Assembly: GCA_004194705.1 (NCBI GenBank)
Contig: SADC01001330.1
Span: forward strand, 992,001-1,056,000
DNA: 64,000 bases
Source: Ditylenchus dipsaci
Lineage: Eukaryota; Nematoda; Chromadorea; Rhabditida; Anguinidae
Reading direction: 5' to 3'
Part shown: positions 32,704-43,700 of the stretch, one piece after another
Position numbering within the stretch: the first letter of the stretch is position 1
How the letters are laid out: the number at the start of each line of letters is the position of its first letter
Notes under the pieces: model-generated
The model's database searches: none
The model's input: only the letters and a program-made list of their open reading frames with translations
Told to the model about the DNA's origin: nothing
Made by a program: the position numbers and the translations under genes

Positions 32704-33919
32704 TCAATAGAAAAGAGGCATTGGAATGCCAAACAGACAGTTCATAGTCAGATGGAAGATACGAGTTATTGAATTTACGGTCATATGGACAATACGAGTG
32801 ATATACTTTCGGAATATAGACGCCTCCTGCACAACGCTGCCAGTCGCAATAAACTCAACGTACATCTGAAAAAGTGTGATTTTTGCCTATTCTAGTCGAA
32901 ACAGTGAAACTTACAGCTTTAGCCAATGTATGAAACAACCGGTTATTGACTGTGTTCGAATTCTTCAATGCAATGAGACTGTTGACAGCTAGCCTGAAAG
33001 AGTCGGTCTGACATCCTCTTCCTTTGGCATGGTTGTAAAATCGCCGCTTCTGAATGGCTTCAATGAACTTTTCTTTTCTATAGAACGTTTTTTCGGCACT
33101 GAAACCAACTGTCTGCGAGTTTTCCAGAGTCCAGGACAACTAAAAAGTTCACACTGTTATAACGCTAACAACCAACAATCTTACGAGTTCCCAAACGGTG
33201 AACATAACGCAACCACATGCTCGGCTTCTGGCGAGAGAAAAGAGGATATCGAAAACAAGATTGTACGAATCATCTTTGGTCTAAAATTAAAAAGTTTTGT
33301 GTTATCAAATGAGACACTATTTGACTAATCATACAACTGAGAAAGATGTGTTCAGGCGACAAAGGCCGAAAAATTCGAGCACAGGTGAGATGAAAAGTGC
33401 TTTTACACAACCCTCTGCATCAAAAAACTGAACAATCTCTTGAACAATCTCATTTGGCAGAGGGTGATTCATTGTGCAATGGTAAGCAAACTTTCTTTTA
33501 GCAGACTTTACTTCATCCAACGAAACAAGAAATAAGAGAGAGTATGATTTGGATGATTTCTGCTTATTAATACGACGAAGAAGTTGACAGACAGCTCTCA
33601 ATCATATGAAAAATCAAAATAGATTTTGTGTAAAAAAGGTTAACAGGTCATTTGCCATGCCTTGTTAAAAGCTTTTAGGAAAAATTACCAAGAGAAGCAC
33701 GTTGAGAGATCTTGCAGTCATTGGGCGCATCATTTCACGGTCAAAAACTTCTTTGGCATTTGCGAAAGGCGTAAAGCTGATGATTTCAAATCGGTATTCT
33801 ATTGGCATCGAATCCTAAAAAAGAAACAATAAAAAACAAATAGATCACAATCATATTAGAAAAGTACCATTTCTGAGTCTGAGAAGCAAAGTCGCGAAAA
33901 GCTGTGGAGCAAATACTTT
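32704..33919 (-). CDS. Unrecognised multi-exon gene
   Basis: Minus-strand exons by splice sites and phase: 33868-33919 (KYLLHSFSRLCFSDSEM), 33689-33814 (PIEYRFEIISFTPFANAKEV), 33338-33596 (SLLFLVSLDEVKSAKRKF, then MNHPLPNEIVQEIVQFFD), 33185-33280, 32915-33139 and 32704-32865. The last four join in phase to a stop; the junction between 33689 and 33596 does not join cleanly. The 5' end lies to the right and was not found. PLPNEIVQEIVQFFDAEGCV recalls an F-box helix, which would make this another nematode-style F-box protein, but the match is weak. No signal peptide or membrane segment is seen. Confidence 0.5.
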
Positions 33920-34161
33920 CTGAAATAAAATAAACATATTTTTGTCACCAACTTTGTTCAGTGCTAACAAATGAGGTTATAAGCAGCATACTGAAACAAC
34001 ACCGCTCATCAGAATGAATAAGAAATGTCAGGCTTTGCAAGGAATGCAAACCATACTAGGCAAAAGAATTCACATAGTAATGTGTACTCCATGCAGCGAC
34101 TTCGACAGACAAAAACCCTACAATAAACTTGACAAAAGGAAGGATAACCGTCCATTTTGTA

Positions 34162-34350
34162 TTCGGATGCCCACAATGCATCCGCATCCGTGTCCGCGTC
34201 CGTAAGACGGACCGCGTTCGGTCACAATGGCCCGTATCTGCGTCTGTGAACGAGCTTTTGTGTGGAGATACAGAAACTGTTTTACGGCCCGCGTTCACGG
34301 ACACTGACACGGATGGGGATGCATTGTGGGCATCCCATATTATTCGGAGC
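34162..34350. repeat. Foldback, GATGCCCACAATGCATCC ends
   Basis: Ends GGATGCCCACAATGCATCC and inverted GGATGCCCACAATGCATCC enclose CCGTGTCCGCGTCCG-type GC-rich repeats. It is probably a short MITE. Open frames on both strands are by-products. Confidence 0.65.
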
Positions 34351-34452
34351 AGACCCAAAATCATGAATATTTCGGGTTAATTGTGTCAATTGTGGTCGTT
34401 TGACAAAATACATTATAAACTGAAATTTGTGTAATGTAAAAATACAATTTTT

Positions 34453-34535
34453 ACTTGGTCCTCCTTGTGGTTTGGCACCTGTACTGCAGGTGATCTCTGA
34501 ATAAGTAGGTCACGAACCACAGAGAGGACTAAGCA
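34453..34535 (+). ncRNA. miRNA-precursor-like hairpin (candidate)
   Basis: The 83-nt segment folds as one arm CTTGGTCCTCCTTGTGGTTT against CGAACCACAGAGAGGACTAA. There are 27 aligned positions with three mismatches and three G:U pairs, then a loop of about 26 nt. The imperfect stem and size are those of an animal pre-miRNA. Many transposon hairpins are present in this window, so it could be a short MITE. Either strand could be the transcribed one. Confidence 0.35.
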
Positions 34536-34557
34536 AAATCGTTTTTTTCATATTAAT

Positions 34558-35303
34558 TGGTGTAAATAAGTTCTCGATGGATTTTCAAAGCTTTGTATTT
34601 TTATCAATGTTCGCATCATATTTTCTTATACCATTTTGTAGATATGCATCTCCTCTTTCAAATGGTATATTGAACTTAGCTTCATTATTTTAGATAAGTC
34701 ACTGTTTAGCTTGTGAGGTCATTTTAGGAAGTTGACACGCGTTTTCATCACTTTCAGTGTTCAAATGTTTAATTGAAATTCAAGCATCCCAAAAACATCT
34801 TACTATCATGTTGTATCGCAGCTCAAAAGCTACAAACCCCATGTTACCGAATGATTTTACGAAATCAGAGTGTTAAGCTATGGCCTTTTGAAAAAAATTA
34901 ATTGCTTCAAAATATAACCAAAATCCCTGAAAATTGGGAAAAGTTGGATTTGGCCATATTTTGAAGGAATTAATTTTTTTTCAAAAGGCCATATCTTAAC
35001 ACTCTGATTTTGAAAAATCATTCGGTAACATGGGTTTTGTAGCTCTTGAGCTGCGCTGCAACATGATGCTAAGATGTTCTCGTGATGCTTGGAATTCATT
35101 TAAACATTTGATCACTGAAAGTGATGAAAACGCTTTTCAACTTCCTAAAACGACCTCACAAGTAATTGGAGCCAACCTCAATATGCCATTTGAAAGAGGA
35201 GATGCAGGGCTACGAGATGGTGTGAGAAGAAAAGAGATATGATGCCAACATTGATAAAATTAAAGGCTTTGAAAATTCATCGGGAACTTTTTTAACACCA
35301 GTT
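34558..35303. repeat. 746-bp palindromic element, TGGTGTAAATAAGTTC
   Basis: Arms 34558-34920 and 34955-35303 are inverted (TGGTGTAAATAAGTTCTCGA against its inverse near 35290). The centre is at about 34940. No flanking duplication was assigned and no transposase gene is present. Confidence 0.7.
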
Positions 35304-35614
35304 ACATACCAAAAAAATATTGTCAGCGAGAAATTTAATATGTGAAAACAGAATTCGAAAAACGCTGGGATCCTGGGAATCCTGGGAATCCTGGGAATTT
35401 CTTGAAAGACTCTCTAGAAATGTTTTAATCAAAAAATTAGTTGAAAAAAAGTTAAAATGGGACTACCGAGTTGGTAGAAGCGACTTCCAAATTCCATCCT
35501 CTATTATGAGCTAGTTGCTACAAAGTCAACACAGATTTTAATTTCATTTCTTTCTAGGACCTTTTATTTTTCAAAAACGCTGCATTTTTATTGCAGCTGA
35601 GTACTTCTCCAGAC

Positions 35615-36844
35615 CGTACACACTCATTTGGGCGAAACTCATTTGGGCGCCCTCATTTGGGCGCCCTCATTTGGGCGAAACTCATTTGGGCGCCCTCGTT
35701 TGGGCGCCCTCATTTGGGCGCCCTCATTTGGGCGCCAATATTTTATATTGGTTTTTAAATGTCTCAGATAGTCTGAAAAGGATATGTTAACCCCAGGGAT
35801 AGTAGGGAAACCATCACGTACCCACATGTAAAGGGTATCCAGCTCCATAATCCTGAAATTTTACATTTAGTGAAAATCGATCAAAATCCATTTTATCCTA
35901 TCCGAAATCAAGTGCTAAACATGTTTTGGTAGTTCCATAACATTTTCATTTGGTGTTGCCACCTGAAAACCTGGGTACCACCACCATTTCTGCCCACTCT
36001 TTAAGCCCACTCATTCCTCACAACATTTTGTGTCCCCAAGTTAGTGAACTCGGACTAGCAAAACATTATAATTTTAAAATTTCTCCACAAGACAAAAATA
36101 TCACTGTCCGGGTACTGCTACACTACCTGAGTTCCCCAACCTGAGTATGACTATCTGGGCACAATAAAACCAGGTGGTTGTCTACCTGGATCGAAAAAAT
36201 TTTTTCGTTTTTCATGTTCCGAATCTTGTTTTCTGGAGTGATTCGGGCATGCTAAAGATGGTTTGATAGTGGTAAAAGGCCATTTTCTTGAATATTTTTT
36301 GAGTTTTGGAAAATAATTGATTTTACCGAAAACTCGATTTTATCAAAACTCAATAAATTTTCGAGAAAATGGCATTTGACCACTATCAAACCGTCTTCAG
36401 CGTGCCCGAATTAGTCCAGGAAACAGGTTTTGGAAAGTGAAAAAAAAAAAAAAATTTATTTTTTTGTGATCCAAGTGGATCACCACTTGCTTTTGTCGGT
36501 ACATGGGATATCCAGCAAAACTACTGTTGGTTCATAAGAACAATGTTTGAATTAACAAGTAAAATAGTGAAGACAAAAATATAAAAACATTGCGTTTCGT
36601 AAATTTTTATGGATCAATTCGCTCTGGATCAATTCGACGCCGCCCGGTGGATACCCTTCATGGGTGGGTACTTGGTGAATTCCCTACCATCCCTGGGGTT
36701 AACATATCCTTTTCAGACTATCTGAGACATTTAAAAACCAATATAAAATATTGGCGCCCAAACGAGGGCGCCCAAATGAGGGCGCCCAAATGAGGGCGCC
36801 CAATGAGGGCGCCCAAATGAGTTTCGCCCAAATGAGTACGAACC
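35615..36844. mobile_element. hAT-like foldback with GGGCGCCCTCATTT minisatellite arms
   Basis: An 8-bp duplication CTCCAGAC is at 35607-35614 and 36845-36852. The arms carry tandem CATTTGGGCGCCCT units, in opposite orientation at 35627-35730 and 36752-36835, followed by the inverted core TATCCTTTTCAGACTATCTG. A smaller palindrome (36215-36450, CACTATCAAACC) is inside; its relatives are at 41820-42110. No transposase seen. Confidence 0.8.
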
Positions 36845-37052
36845 CTCCAGACATTTCACTCTTTGGGACACTTCACTCTTGAAATCATGAAAAAATTCAA
36901 AAGAAAATCAAGCAAAAGCTGTGTTTAAAGGTTACAGGAACACCAGTTTTAAAAAGTTTCATGTGCTACAGAAAGCCGGCACCAAAGTGCTGCTTAGGTA
37001 TCGGTACTCAGTTAGAACTGCCTAGGGTAGTGGTAGTCAGGTAGTAGTATCC

Positions 37053-37261
37053 AGTGATGTATTTTTTCGATTTTTCTTTTCGGCTCAGCCTGCAAAATCT
37101 TAATTTGAGAAAATTCGCTCCGGCTCTTGCTCCGGGCTCTAAACTTGGAAAAATTTGCTCCGGCTCTTGCTCTGAGCTCTTAACTTCAAAAAATTTGCTC
37201 CTGCTCTGGTTCCTGCTCGGAGCCAGAGCGAGAGCCAGAGCCGGAGAATTATACATCACTG
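37053..37261. mobile_element. 209-bp MITE, AGTGATGTAT ends
   Basis: Ends AGTGATGTATTTTTTCG and inverted CAGTGATGTATAATTCTC. A 9-bp duplication GTAGTATCC is at 37044-37052 and 37262-37270. The interior has repeated GCTCCGGCTCTTGCTC phrases. Confidence 0.75.
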
Positions 37262-37269
37262 GTAGTATC

Positions 37270-37596
37270 CAGGCAGTAGTACCACTGTGTCGAGCTACCC
37301 AAAGTAATGCTTAGGTGGTGCTATTCGAGTAGTGCGTGAAACAAATATTTTTAATAGTCAAGTCCAAATCCGTTACAGAATTCACCGTTGACGAATGCAC
37401 CAAACTGAAGGTAGAAATTTTTACGCTTTTTGGGGTATAGCTAAGTCAGGGCCTGACTGCAGTACTAAGTTACCTTGAATTTTTCTCAAACCCAGTATCC
37501 TTGGCGAATTCTTTGTTTGGAGAGCAGGACGTCCAGAAATTGAGTCCAAGCAACTCTTCATGGGTCAAAAGTGGACTTATTGAGCCTTTTAACATA
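37270..37596. other. Spacer
   Basis: No exon, RNA gene or inverted repeat recognised; phrases resembling the GGTAGTACCCAGGTA degenerate repeat of 41580-41790 occur at the left. Confidence 0.4.
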
Positions 37597-38007
37597 CCGT
37601 ATTCATTTTTATAGAACCACATGTGGTTCTTTTTTTTTCAACCCTCCTTGGGGAGTGAGGCTGTATTAGAGAGTGTGGTTCAATTTTTCAATCCTGTGAA
37701 GATATTCAAGCATTGCAGCATACGCGCATAAATCCTTTATTTACAACAAAATTGGGACTTGTTCTATTTTAGGGGGACGCCTTTTTCTACTATACTTTTA
37801 ATTTATTTTTGTTGCTTATGGCATTCATGGTTATATCGATAGCCTATATGAATAGTTTAATAAGTGATTATGTCGCTCAAGGTGATTATTGTCACCCTGA
37901 TCACCATAATTAACTTGATCGACCCAAAAAATATATAAATAGTGAAAATAGGCCCCTCCCTTTAAACCAGAACAGGTCTCAAAAACTCATCAACACTTTA
38001 GAGATAT

Positions 38008-38658
38008 ACAGGGTGGCGCAACATAAACCCATGAATGAATTTCGCCATAACTTTTTAAATTTGCGGTACTTTGACGAGATCTTTTTTTTATTCGAAAGCT
38101 GAATGAATGAGAAATCGAATGACACCAAACATGCAAAGAATTCTTTATTTGAACAAACACCCAATTTTAACGGACAAAAATAACAATGATTTTCACTCAT
38201 ATTCCTGTTCTGTACTTTTCCCATTCACTTATAGGCAGTATTCGAGGCGAGTTTCGTAGGCTCCGATTGTTCTGTTGACCATCTCCTGCGGCAGAATCAT
38301 GAAAGCGCGCTCAATCCGTTCTCGAAGCTCATTCATACTGGCGATTGGTGTTGTGTAGACTTGGCTCTTGATCCACCCCACAGGAAGAAGTCACACGGCG
38401 TCAAATCAGGCGAATACGGCGGCCAGGCGAAGGGAGCAGGAGCAGTAGACGTCCCACGACCCATCCCGAGCTCCCTCCGATATCGAACGCCAAAATTGGC
38501 CACGCTTTTGCCTTCCTCAATGAACAATCAATAAGTTTGGTGTCATTCGATTTCTCATTCATTCAGCTTTCGAATAAAAAAAGGATCTCGTCAAAGTACC
38601 TCAAATTTAAAAAGTTATGGCGAAAATTCATTCATGCTTTTATGTTGCGCCACCCTGT
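38008..38658 (-). mobile_element. Mariner relic with transposase 3' end
   Basis: Ends CAGGGTGGCGCAACATAAA in inverse orientation, TA on both sides. The minus strand retains the mariner motif WPPYSPDLTPCDFFLWG, which holds the third catalytic Asp. After a one-base frameshift it continues WIKSQVYTTPIASMNELRER to the stop near 38225. The first two catalytic Asp residues are absent, so it is an internally deleted, inactive element. Confidence 0.85.
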
Positions 38659-38938
38659 ATCTTTCGATTTTATATAGCTTTAGATTTTCTTGCGCTTCCT
38701 CAAGATCGATTTCTTGTATCTGCTCAGCCAACTTCTTCACATCTTGCGAGAGCTTCACCTTGCTTAGACCACCCGGAAGCGGCCCAACTTTCTTGAAGCA
38801 GTGAATGGCGTCGTTCTCACATCCATCGGTGGCATTGGGATCTCTGCTCAATTTTAATGACTCAACGATAAGTTCTTTAAGAGATTCTCCAGGGTTCGAC
38901 AATCTATTGGAGTTAGACAGCCTTTGGCGGAGCTTAAG
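38615..38938 (-). pseudogene. pogo transposase C-terminal fragment
   Basis: The frame reads ESLKELIVESLKLSRD then ENDAIHCFKKVGPLPGG. This aligns with the last exons of the coding pogo element at 43283-45060 ([17 protein letters not shown]) after the DDE domain. The mariner inserted at the last codons adds a foreign tail (RVAQHKSMNEFSP). The catalytic core is not present. Confidence 0.7.
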
Positions 38939-39079
38939 AGTGTTGATGGGTGTGATTCAATTAGAGAGTGTGGTTTTAATAGAGAGTGTGGTTCTATTTT
39001 ACAACACCACTTGGGGTGTGGTTCAAGTAGAGAGTGTGGTTCTATTAGAGACAATACGGTAAATATACTAGGATTGTAC

Positions 39080-39240
39080 AATGGGAATATTCCCGGGAAT
39101 ATTCCCGGAATATTCCCGGAACATTGGGAATATTCCCGGGTTTCCCGGTATTTTCCCCTATATTGGGAATATTCCCGGGAATATTCCCAATGTTCCCGGG
39201 AATATTCCCGGGTTTTCTATATTTCCGGGAATTTTCACAA
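39080..39240. repeat. GGGAATATTCCCGG palindromic repeat
   Basis: Runs of GGGAATATTCCCGGGAATAT in both orientations. Each unit is itself a palindrome. Open frames here are artefacts. Confidence 0.8.
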
Positions 39241-39263
39241 CTCTAAAATATACTAACGAAAAA

Positions 39264-39533
39264 TTAATAAAATTTCAAATCAGCTCTTCCTCCAATATGG
39301 TCAACAATAAGTTTAAAATCCTGGTCATGCTGATGGCAAAAAGAGGCTCTTAACTGCATACCAGCAGCTTGTTCAACTAGGTGGACGACCACATTCAAGT
39401 CACTCGACATGACTAAATCCACCTCAAAATATTGCTGGGAAAAGGGATTTATCTTGAAGAAGACAGCATCTCCAGTGTTAGAGTCTAGCACAATTGTGGA
39501 ACAATTTATTGCTGAGCAGGTCAATAGGAAGAT
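39264..39533 (-). CDS. Terminal exon of an unrecognised gene
   Basis: An 89-residue minus-strand frame follows acceptor TTTCTCAG at 39534. It reads SAINCSTIVLDSNTGDAVFF, later EVDLVMSSDLNVVVHLVEQA and CHQHDQDFKLIVDHIGGRAD. The C-terminal LKFY is followed by TAA. Codon use looks real, but I recognise no family. Upstream (right) is a transposon palindrome, so 5' exons are missing or distant. Confidence 0.4.
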   Translation of the reverse strand: MFLLTCSAINCSTIVLDSNTGDAVFFKINPFSQQYFEVDLVMSSDLNVVVHLVEQAAGMQLRASFCHQHDQDFKLIVDHIGGRADLKFY

Positions 39534-39699
39534 CTGAGAAAGAAATTGTCACACTTTTTTACTAGACTTGGCAGCGGGATGGATATCCCAAACAATTCCC
39601 GTTTTGTTAATTTCTCGAAAAATCTCGAAATCTACATAATCTTTCTGGCTATAAGCCTTTTAATTTTTTTTTGTAATCTAAGAAATTTTTCATAAAACT

Positions 39700-40045
39700 T
39701 TACACCAAATAAAGTTCACCGAACCATATTTCTACCGATTTTTAGATGTAAATTTCTTTAATTTATGAAAAATCTTGTAACCAAATTGTAGCCCTGAATG
39801 TCATCTACATTTTGGTACTAAAACTTTTTGAAAAGCAAAACAAAAATAGATGTAAAACTTCAAAATGTGCTCGCTTAGTGATAATCTGACACGTCTTTCA
39901 TCACTAAGCGAGCGCCTTTTGAAGTTTACATCTATTTTTGTTTTTCAAAAAGCTTTAGTTATAAAATGTAAGTGAAATTTAGGGCTACCATTTGGTTACA
40001 AAATTTTATAAAAAAATTAAAGAAATTCAGATCTAAAAATTGGTA
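39700..40045. repeat. Palindrome centred on CTCGCTTAGTGAT
   Basis: Arms 39700-39870 and 39895-40045 are inverted; the innermost pairing is CTCGCTTAGTGAT with ATCACTAAGCGAG around 39870-39912. Probable foldback element just left of unit 3. Confidence 0.65.
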
Positions 40046-40794
40046 TAAATATGCTGGTGGTCAAAATTTGGCTGACGATCAATTTGAGCACAACAGCTTG
40101 GAAATTAGTGGCGGCCCAAATATGCTAGCGGTGAATTTAGTGGCGGCGAAATGTCCTGTAACCGTAAGCATTCGGTATGAGGTACCACTTTTTAGGATTG
40201 ATTTTGGCTAACTTATCATTTCAACCAATTAACCAATTATATCTAGAGTAGTCAAGCCAAGAGCCCGTTTTTTTGAACAACTTTTGGCAAGAACACCTCA
40301 ACTGACCTGTAAAAAATAACCAAAATAGAATTTGTAATAGGATAACATTTGACCAATATTCAACAGAATCGGCTCATTATGCTCGGCTCATATTTGTAAA
40401 ATTTCGGGTCCAAGCCGTAGTTCCGCGCGCTTTACTGACTGAGCAAAATAAATTTAAATCAATAAAATAGAATTTATCGAATTGTGAAAGCAATTATATT
40501 TTTTCACCATCTATTTTTTCTATTCCTTGGCTGTGTCCAAAGCAAAAATTGCATTGATCTAAAGCCAGCTCCAACTGAATACTAATTGTTCGGAGGCCTG
40601 CTGCATCCATTAATATTCTGCTTCCTTAAACACGTTGATTCACTACTATTTCAATGAGATTTTATTCGCCAAAAACAAAATTACTGTCAAAGTATTACAA
40701 AAATTTGAAATAAGGCACTATTAGATGGCAAAAGTTTGCAAACACAACCATTTGGAAAAAGTGGAATTTTTGGATTTTCCGGACTCTTGTATTT

Positions 40795-43700
40795 TTACTT
40801 GACCAACCAGCCAGTGGTGCGGATGTAATGTTGGTCTTTGTCGATGGAGTTGAGCTTTTGAATGTCCTCCTGGCTGAGTTTAATGTCCAAGCACTTGAAG
40901 TTGGTGCGAATGCGCTCTGGATCCACCGACTTCGGCACAACTCCTACGCCTTGGCAAGTGGCAAAAGCCAACAGGATAAGCTGGAAGTTATGGGATTTTT
41001 AATTTATATAAAAAATTATTTTTTGCACCTGTGGTGTAGTGTTGTGCTTTTTGACCTTAAATTTAAAAAAACTGAATAATTAATCTGGCTGAGAATCTCA
41101 ATGAGATCTCAATCTTATTAATGGCCGAAATGAGATCACTGATAAAATCAACACATCTTACCAGCTCGGTGATCACAGGGTCTCCAATCAAGTCGGGATG
41201 TTGACGACCAAGTGAAGAGAACGCCTGAAACGGTTAATGGTAAATGGAAAAAGGGAAGAGTTTAGGGCTGGATTCGGTCGGTTAACCGAAAACTGGGTTT
41301 TTTTGGCAAATAAGTCGAAAACCGATATCAAAAAAACCGTGAAAACCGAAAACTGGACTTAGCAAAGTACCGGTTTATTTACGACAAAAAAATAAACCGA
41401 AAATCAGGTAAAGGTCGGATAACTGACCGAAAATTTTTGAAAAAACGGTAACCGAAAACCAGCCGTGTATTGACGTTATTTTAACTGCGTCCGGATCCTG
41501 AACACGGTTTGATAATGCTAAAACAGTGATTTGACTTGCACGAAGCCCACTTCTGGAGTAGTGTACCGTATGGTGTCCAAATGGTGCTCAGGTTTTTGTA
41601 CTTAGCTATCGGTATTCAGGTGAAAGTGCCTGGGTAGTAGTACCCAATGCTCAGGTGGTTTAAGTAAAACACCTCAAGAATGTATCCACCTCAAGAATGT
41701 GTATAGGTGTCATAGAAGTTTCTAGGTATCGGTACTCAAATTCAACTGCCTAGTTAAGTAGTACCCAGGTAGTGGTACCCAAATTTTCAAATTTTTTTTA
41801 CTTCTTCAGGCTCCAAAACCTGTTTTTTCGACTAACTCGGGCATGCTGAAGATAGGTTGATAGTGGTAAAATGCCTGTAAAAAAACTTTGTGTATTATAT
41901 TTTTGAGTATTGGGAAATAATTGATTTTACCAAAACTCAAAATACCTTACAAAATGGCATTTCACCACTATCAAACTATCTTCAGCATGCCTGAGTTAGT
42001 TGAGAAAACAGGTTTTGGAGCCTGAAGGAAACCCAAATTTTCAAAAAAAAATTTACTTCTTCAGGTTCCAAAACCTGTTTTCTCGACTAACTCGGGCATT
42101 GCACCAAATGGACGACTACTTTGTTTAGTTGATGCATGAATTATCCAACAGAACTACGGTTGGATTATAAAAATATTTAAAATGATAGGAGTTCTTAGTA
42201 AGACAAAAAATGTTAATTTGAAAAATTTTGCGGGGGAATTTACCGCGGGGGATTTACAGGAGGTGGAATTTACCGGAGAGGGAATTTACCAGAGGGTAAT
42301 TTAGCGTAGCGGAATTTACAGCCGCTTAATTATCTTAGCTGACTCTATGAATTGTTTCACAACAAAAGAAATACAGAATAAAAAATTAATTGGCGTACAA
42401 ACTTGGCATTATACATTATGTTAACTGCGTCCGGATCCGAACGCAGTTAACATAACGTATCAAAAACGCACCAAACGCATCAAAAACGCACCTAAACCGG
42501 TTTTTTAAACTGACCTAAATAAAACTCGGTCAATTGACCATTGGTTAACCCTAAACTCACCGATCCAAAAAAACGACCAAATCCAACTTTGGTTTATATT
42601 GTCACTATCTGCTTCAACGCCACCTGGGTTTGTGTGTTATTATTCATTTGTGCCTTTTTAGCGAATTCAGAAAAAGTTTGGCGAAAGGATATAATTTAGA
42701 TAAAGTTATAGTTTAGCCTAAGTCCATGTTGTCAGTTTAGGCTTTGGAAAAACCTCAAGAACCTCCTTAAAAGTTGGAGAATCGCCCATGAAAAATGACT
42801 TTAACTCCGAAAATATTGATAGAAACTAAGAGGTTATATTCATAAGCGTACCCAGGATTTTCCGACGGGGTAGGGGAGGGGGGGCGTGCTAAATAGGCTA
42901 AAAATCCTAACGGGGGGGGGTATATTGGCCGGCTATCCATCCTATCCAGCGATCCAAAAAATAACTCACCCGGGTGAGTTATTAGAGGAAATACGGTATA
43001 TTAGAAAATATGGGTACAGCTGCCCAACCACTTTTCTCCCAAGGTGACGGTTTACTTTGAGTGCTTGTTTATCCAGAGTACGCTCTATTACAACTTATGA
43101 AATGAAGTAATATGGACTTACCGTATTTACTCTAATTATACCCCAGTCTCTAATTATCACCCAGTCTCTAATTATCCCCACCCCCAAGGGGGGTTGTAAA
43201 ATTATCCCCCAGTCTCTAATTATCCCCACCCTAGGCCATTTTACCTACACCGTTTTTAGCTTTTATTAAGGCTTGCATAATTATGGATGATATCAATGCT
43301 TGGCTGTATGATGAAGAGGAGCGGATTGAAACGGTTTCTGAGGATGAGCCAATTGAATTGCCCGGCAAGAAATCACAGAAGAAAAAGTCCTACACCGTCG
43401 CTCGAAAGCTTGAAATAATCGACTACGCCAAAAAAGTCAATTCTATCAACAGCGCTGCCAAGAAGTACAATGTGGACCGCCATATGATACGTGATTGGAG
43501 GTCAAAAGAAGCTTATCTACGTCGTACAAAGCAAGTGTCCTTGGTTGATATTTTAATGCCAACTTTGTAATTGTCCTGTTTATAGAGATTCTATATCTCA
43601 TGGTGCCGAAAGAAAAAATCTTCCTGGTGGTGGGCGTCCTCTCCTCGATCAAGATTTTGATAATGGTCTGGCTGGATGGGTTCGTGAAAGAAGAGCAATG

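Larger units (their letters stand above)
37597..39059. mobile_element. Decayed pogo-like element split by a mariner
   Basis: The left end CCGTATTCATTTTTATAGAA and inverted right end CCGTATTGTCTCTAATAGAA are bordered by TA. Both arms carry AGAGAGTGTGGTTC units. Inside, the minus strand encodes the C-terminal part of a pogo transposase (38615-38938). The mariner at 38008-38658 lies immediately at its stop codon. Removing the mariner restores GAAAGATATCTCTAAAG, in which the frame ends IERYL and stop. Confidence 0.8.

Noticed and set aside
35018..35242. Open frames in the palindrome around 34878-35242
   Set aside because: Matching frames on opposite strands come from the inverted arms, with no splice sites or family match.
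43446..43652. Minus-strand open frame within the pogo gene
   Set aside because: The plus strand carries the helix-turn-helix and the next transposase exon here.
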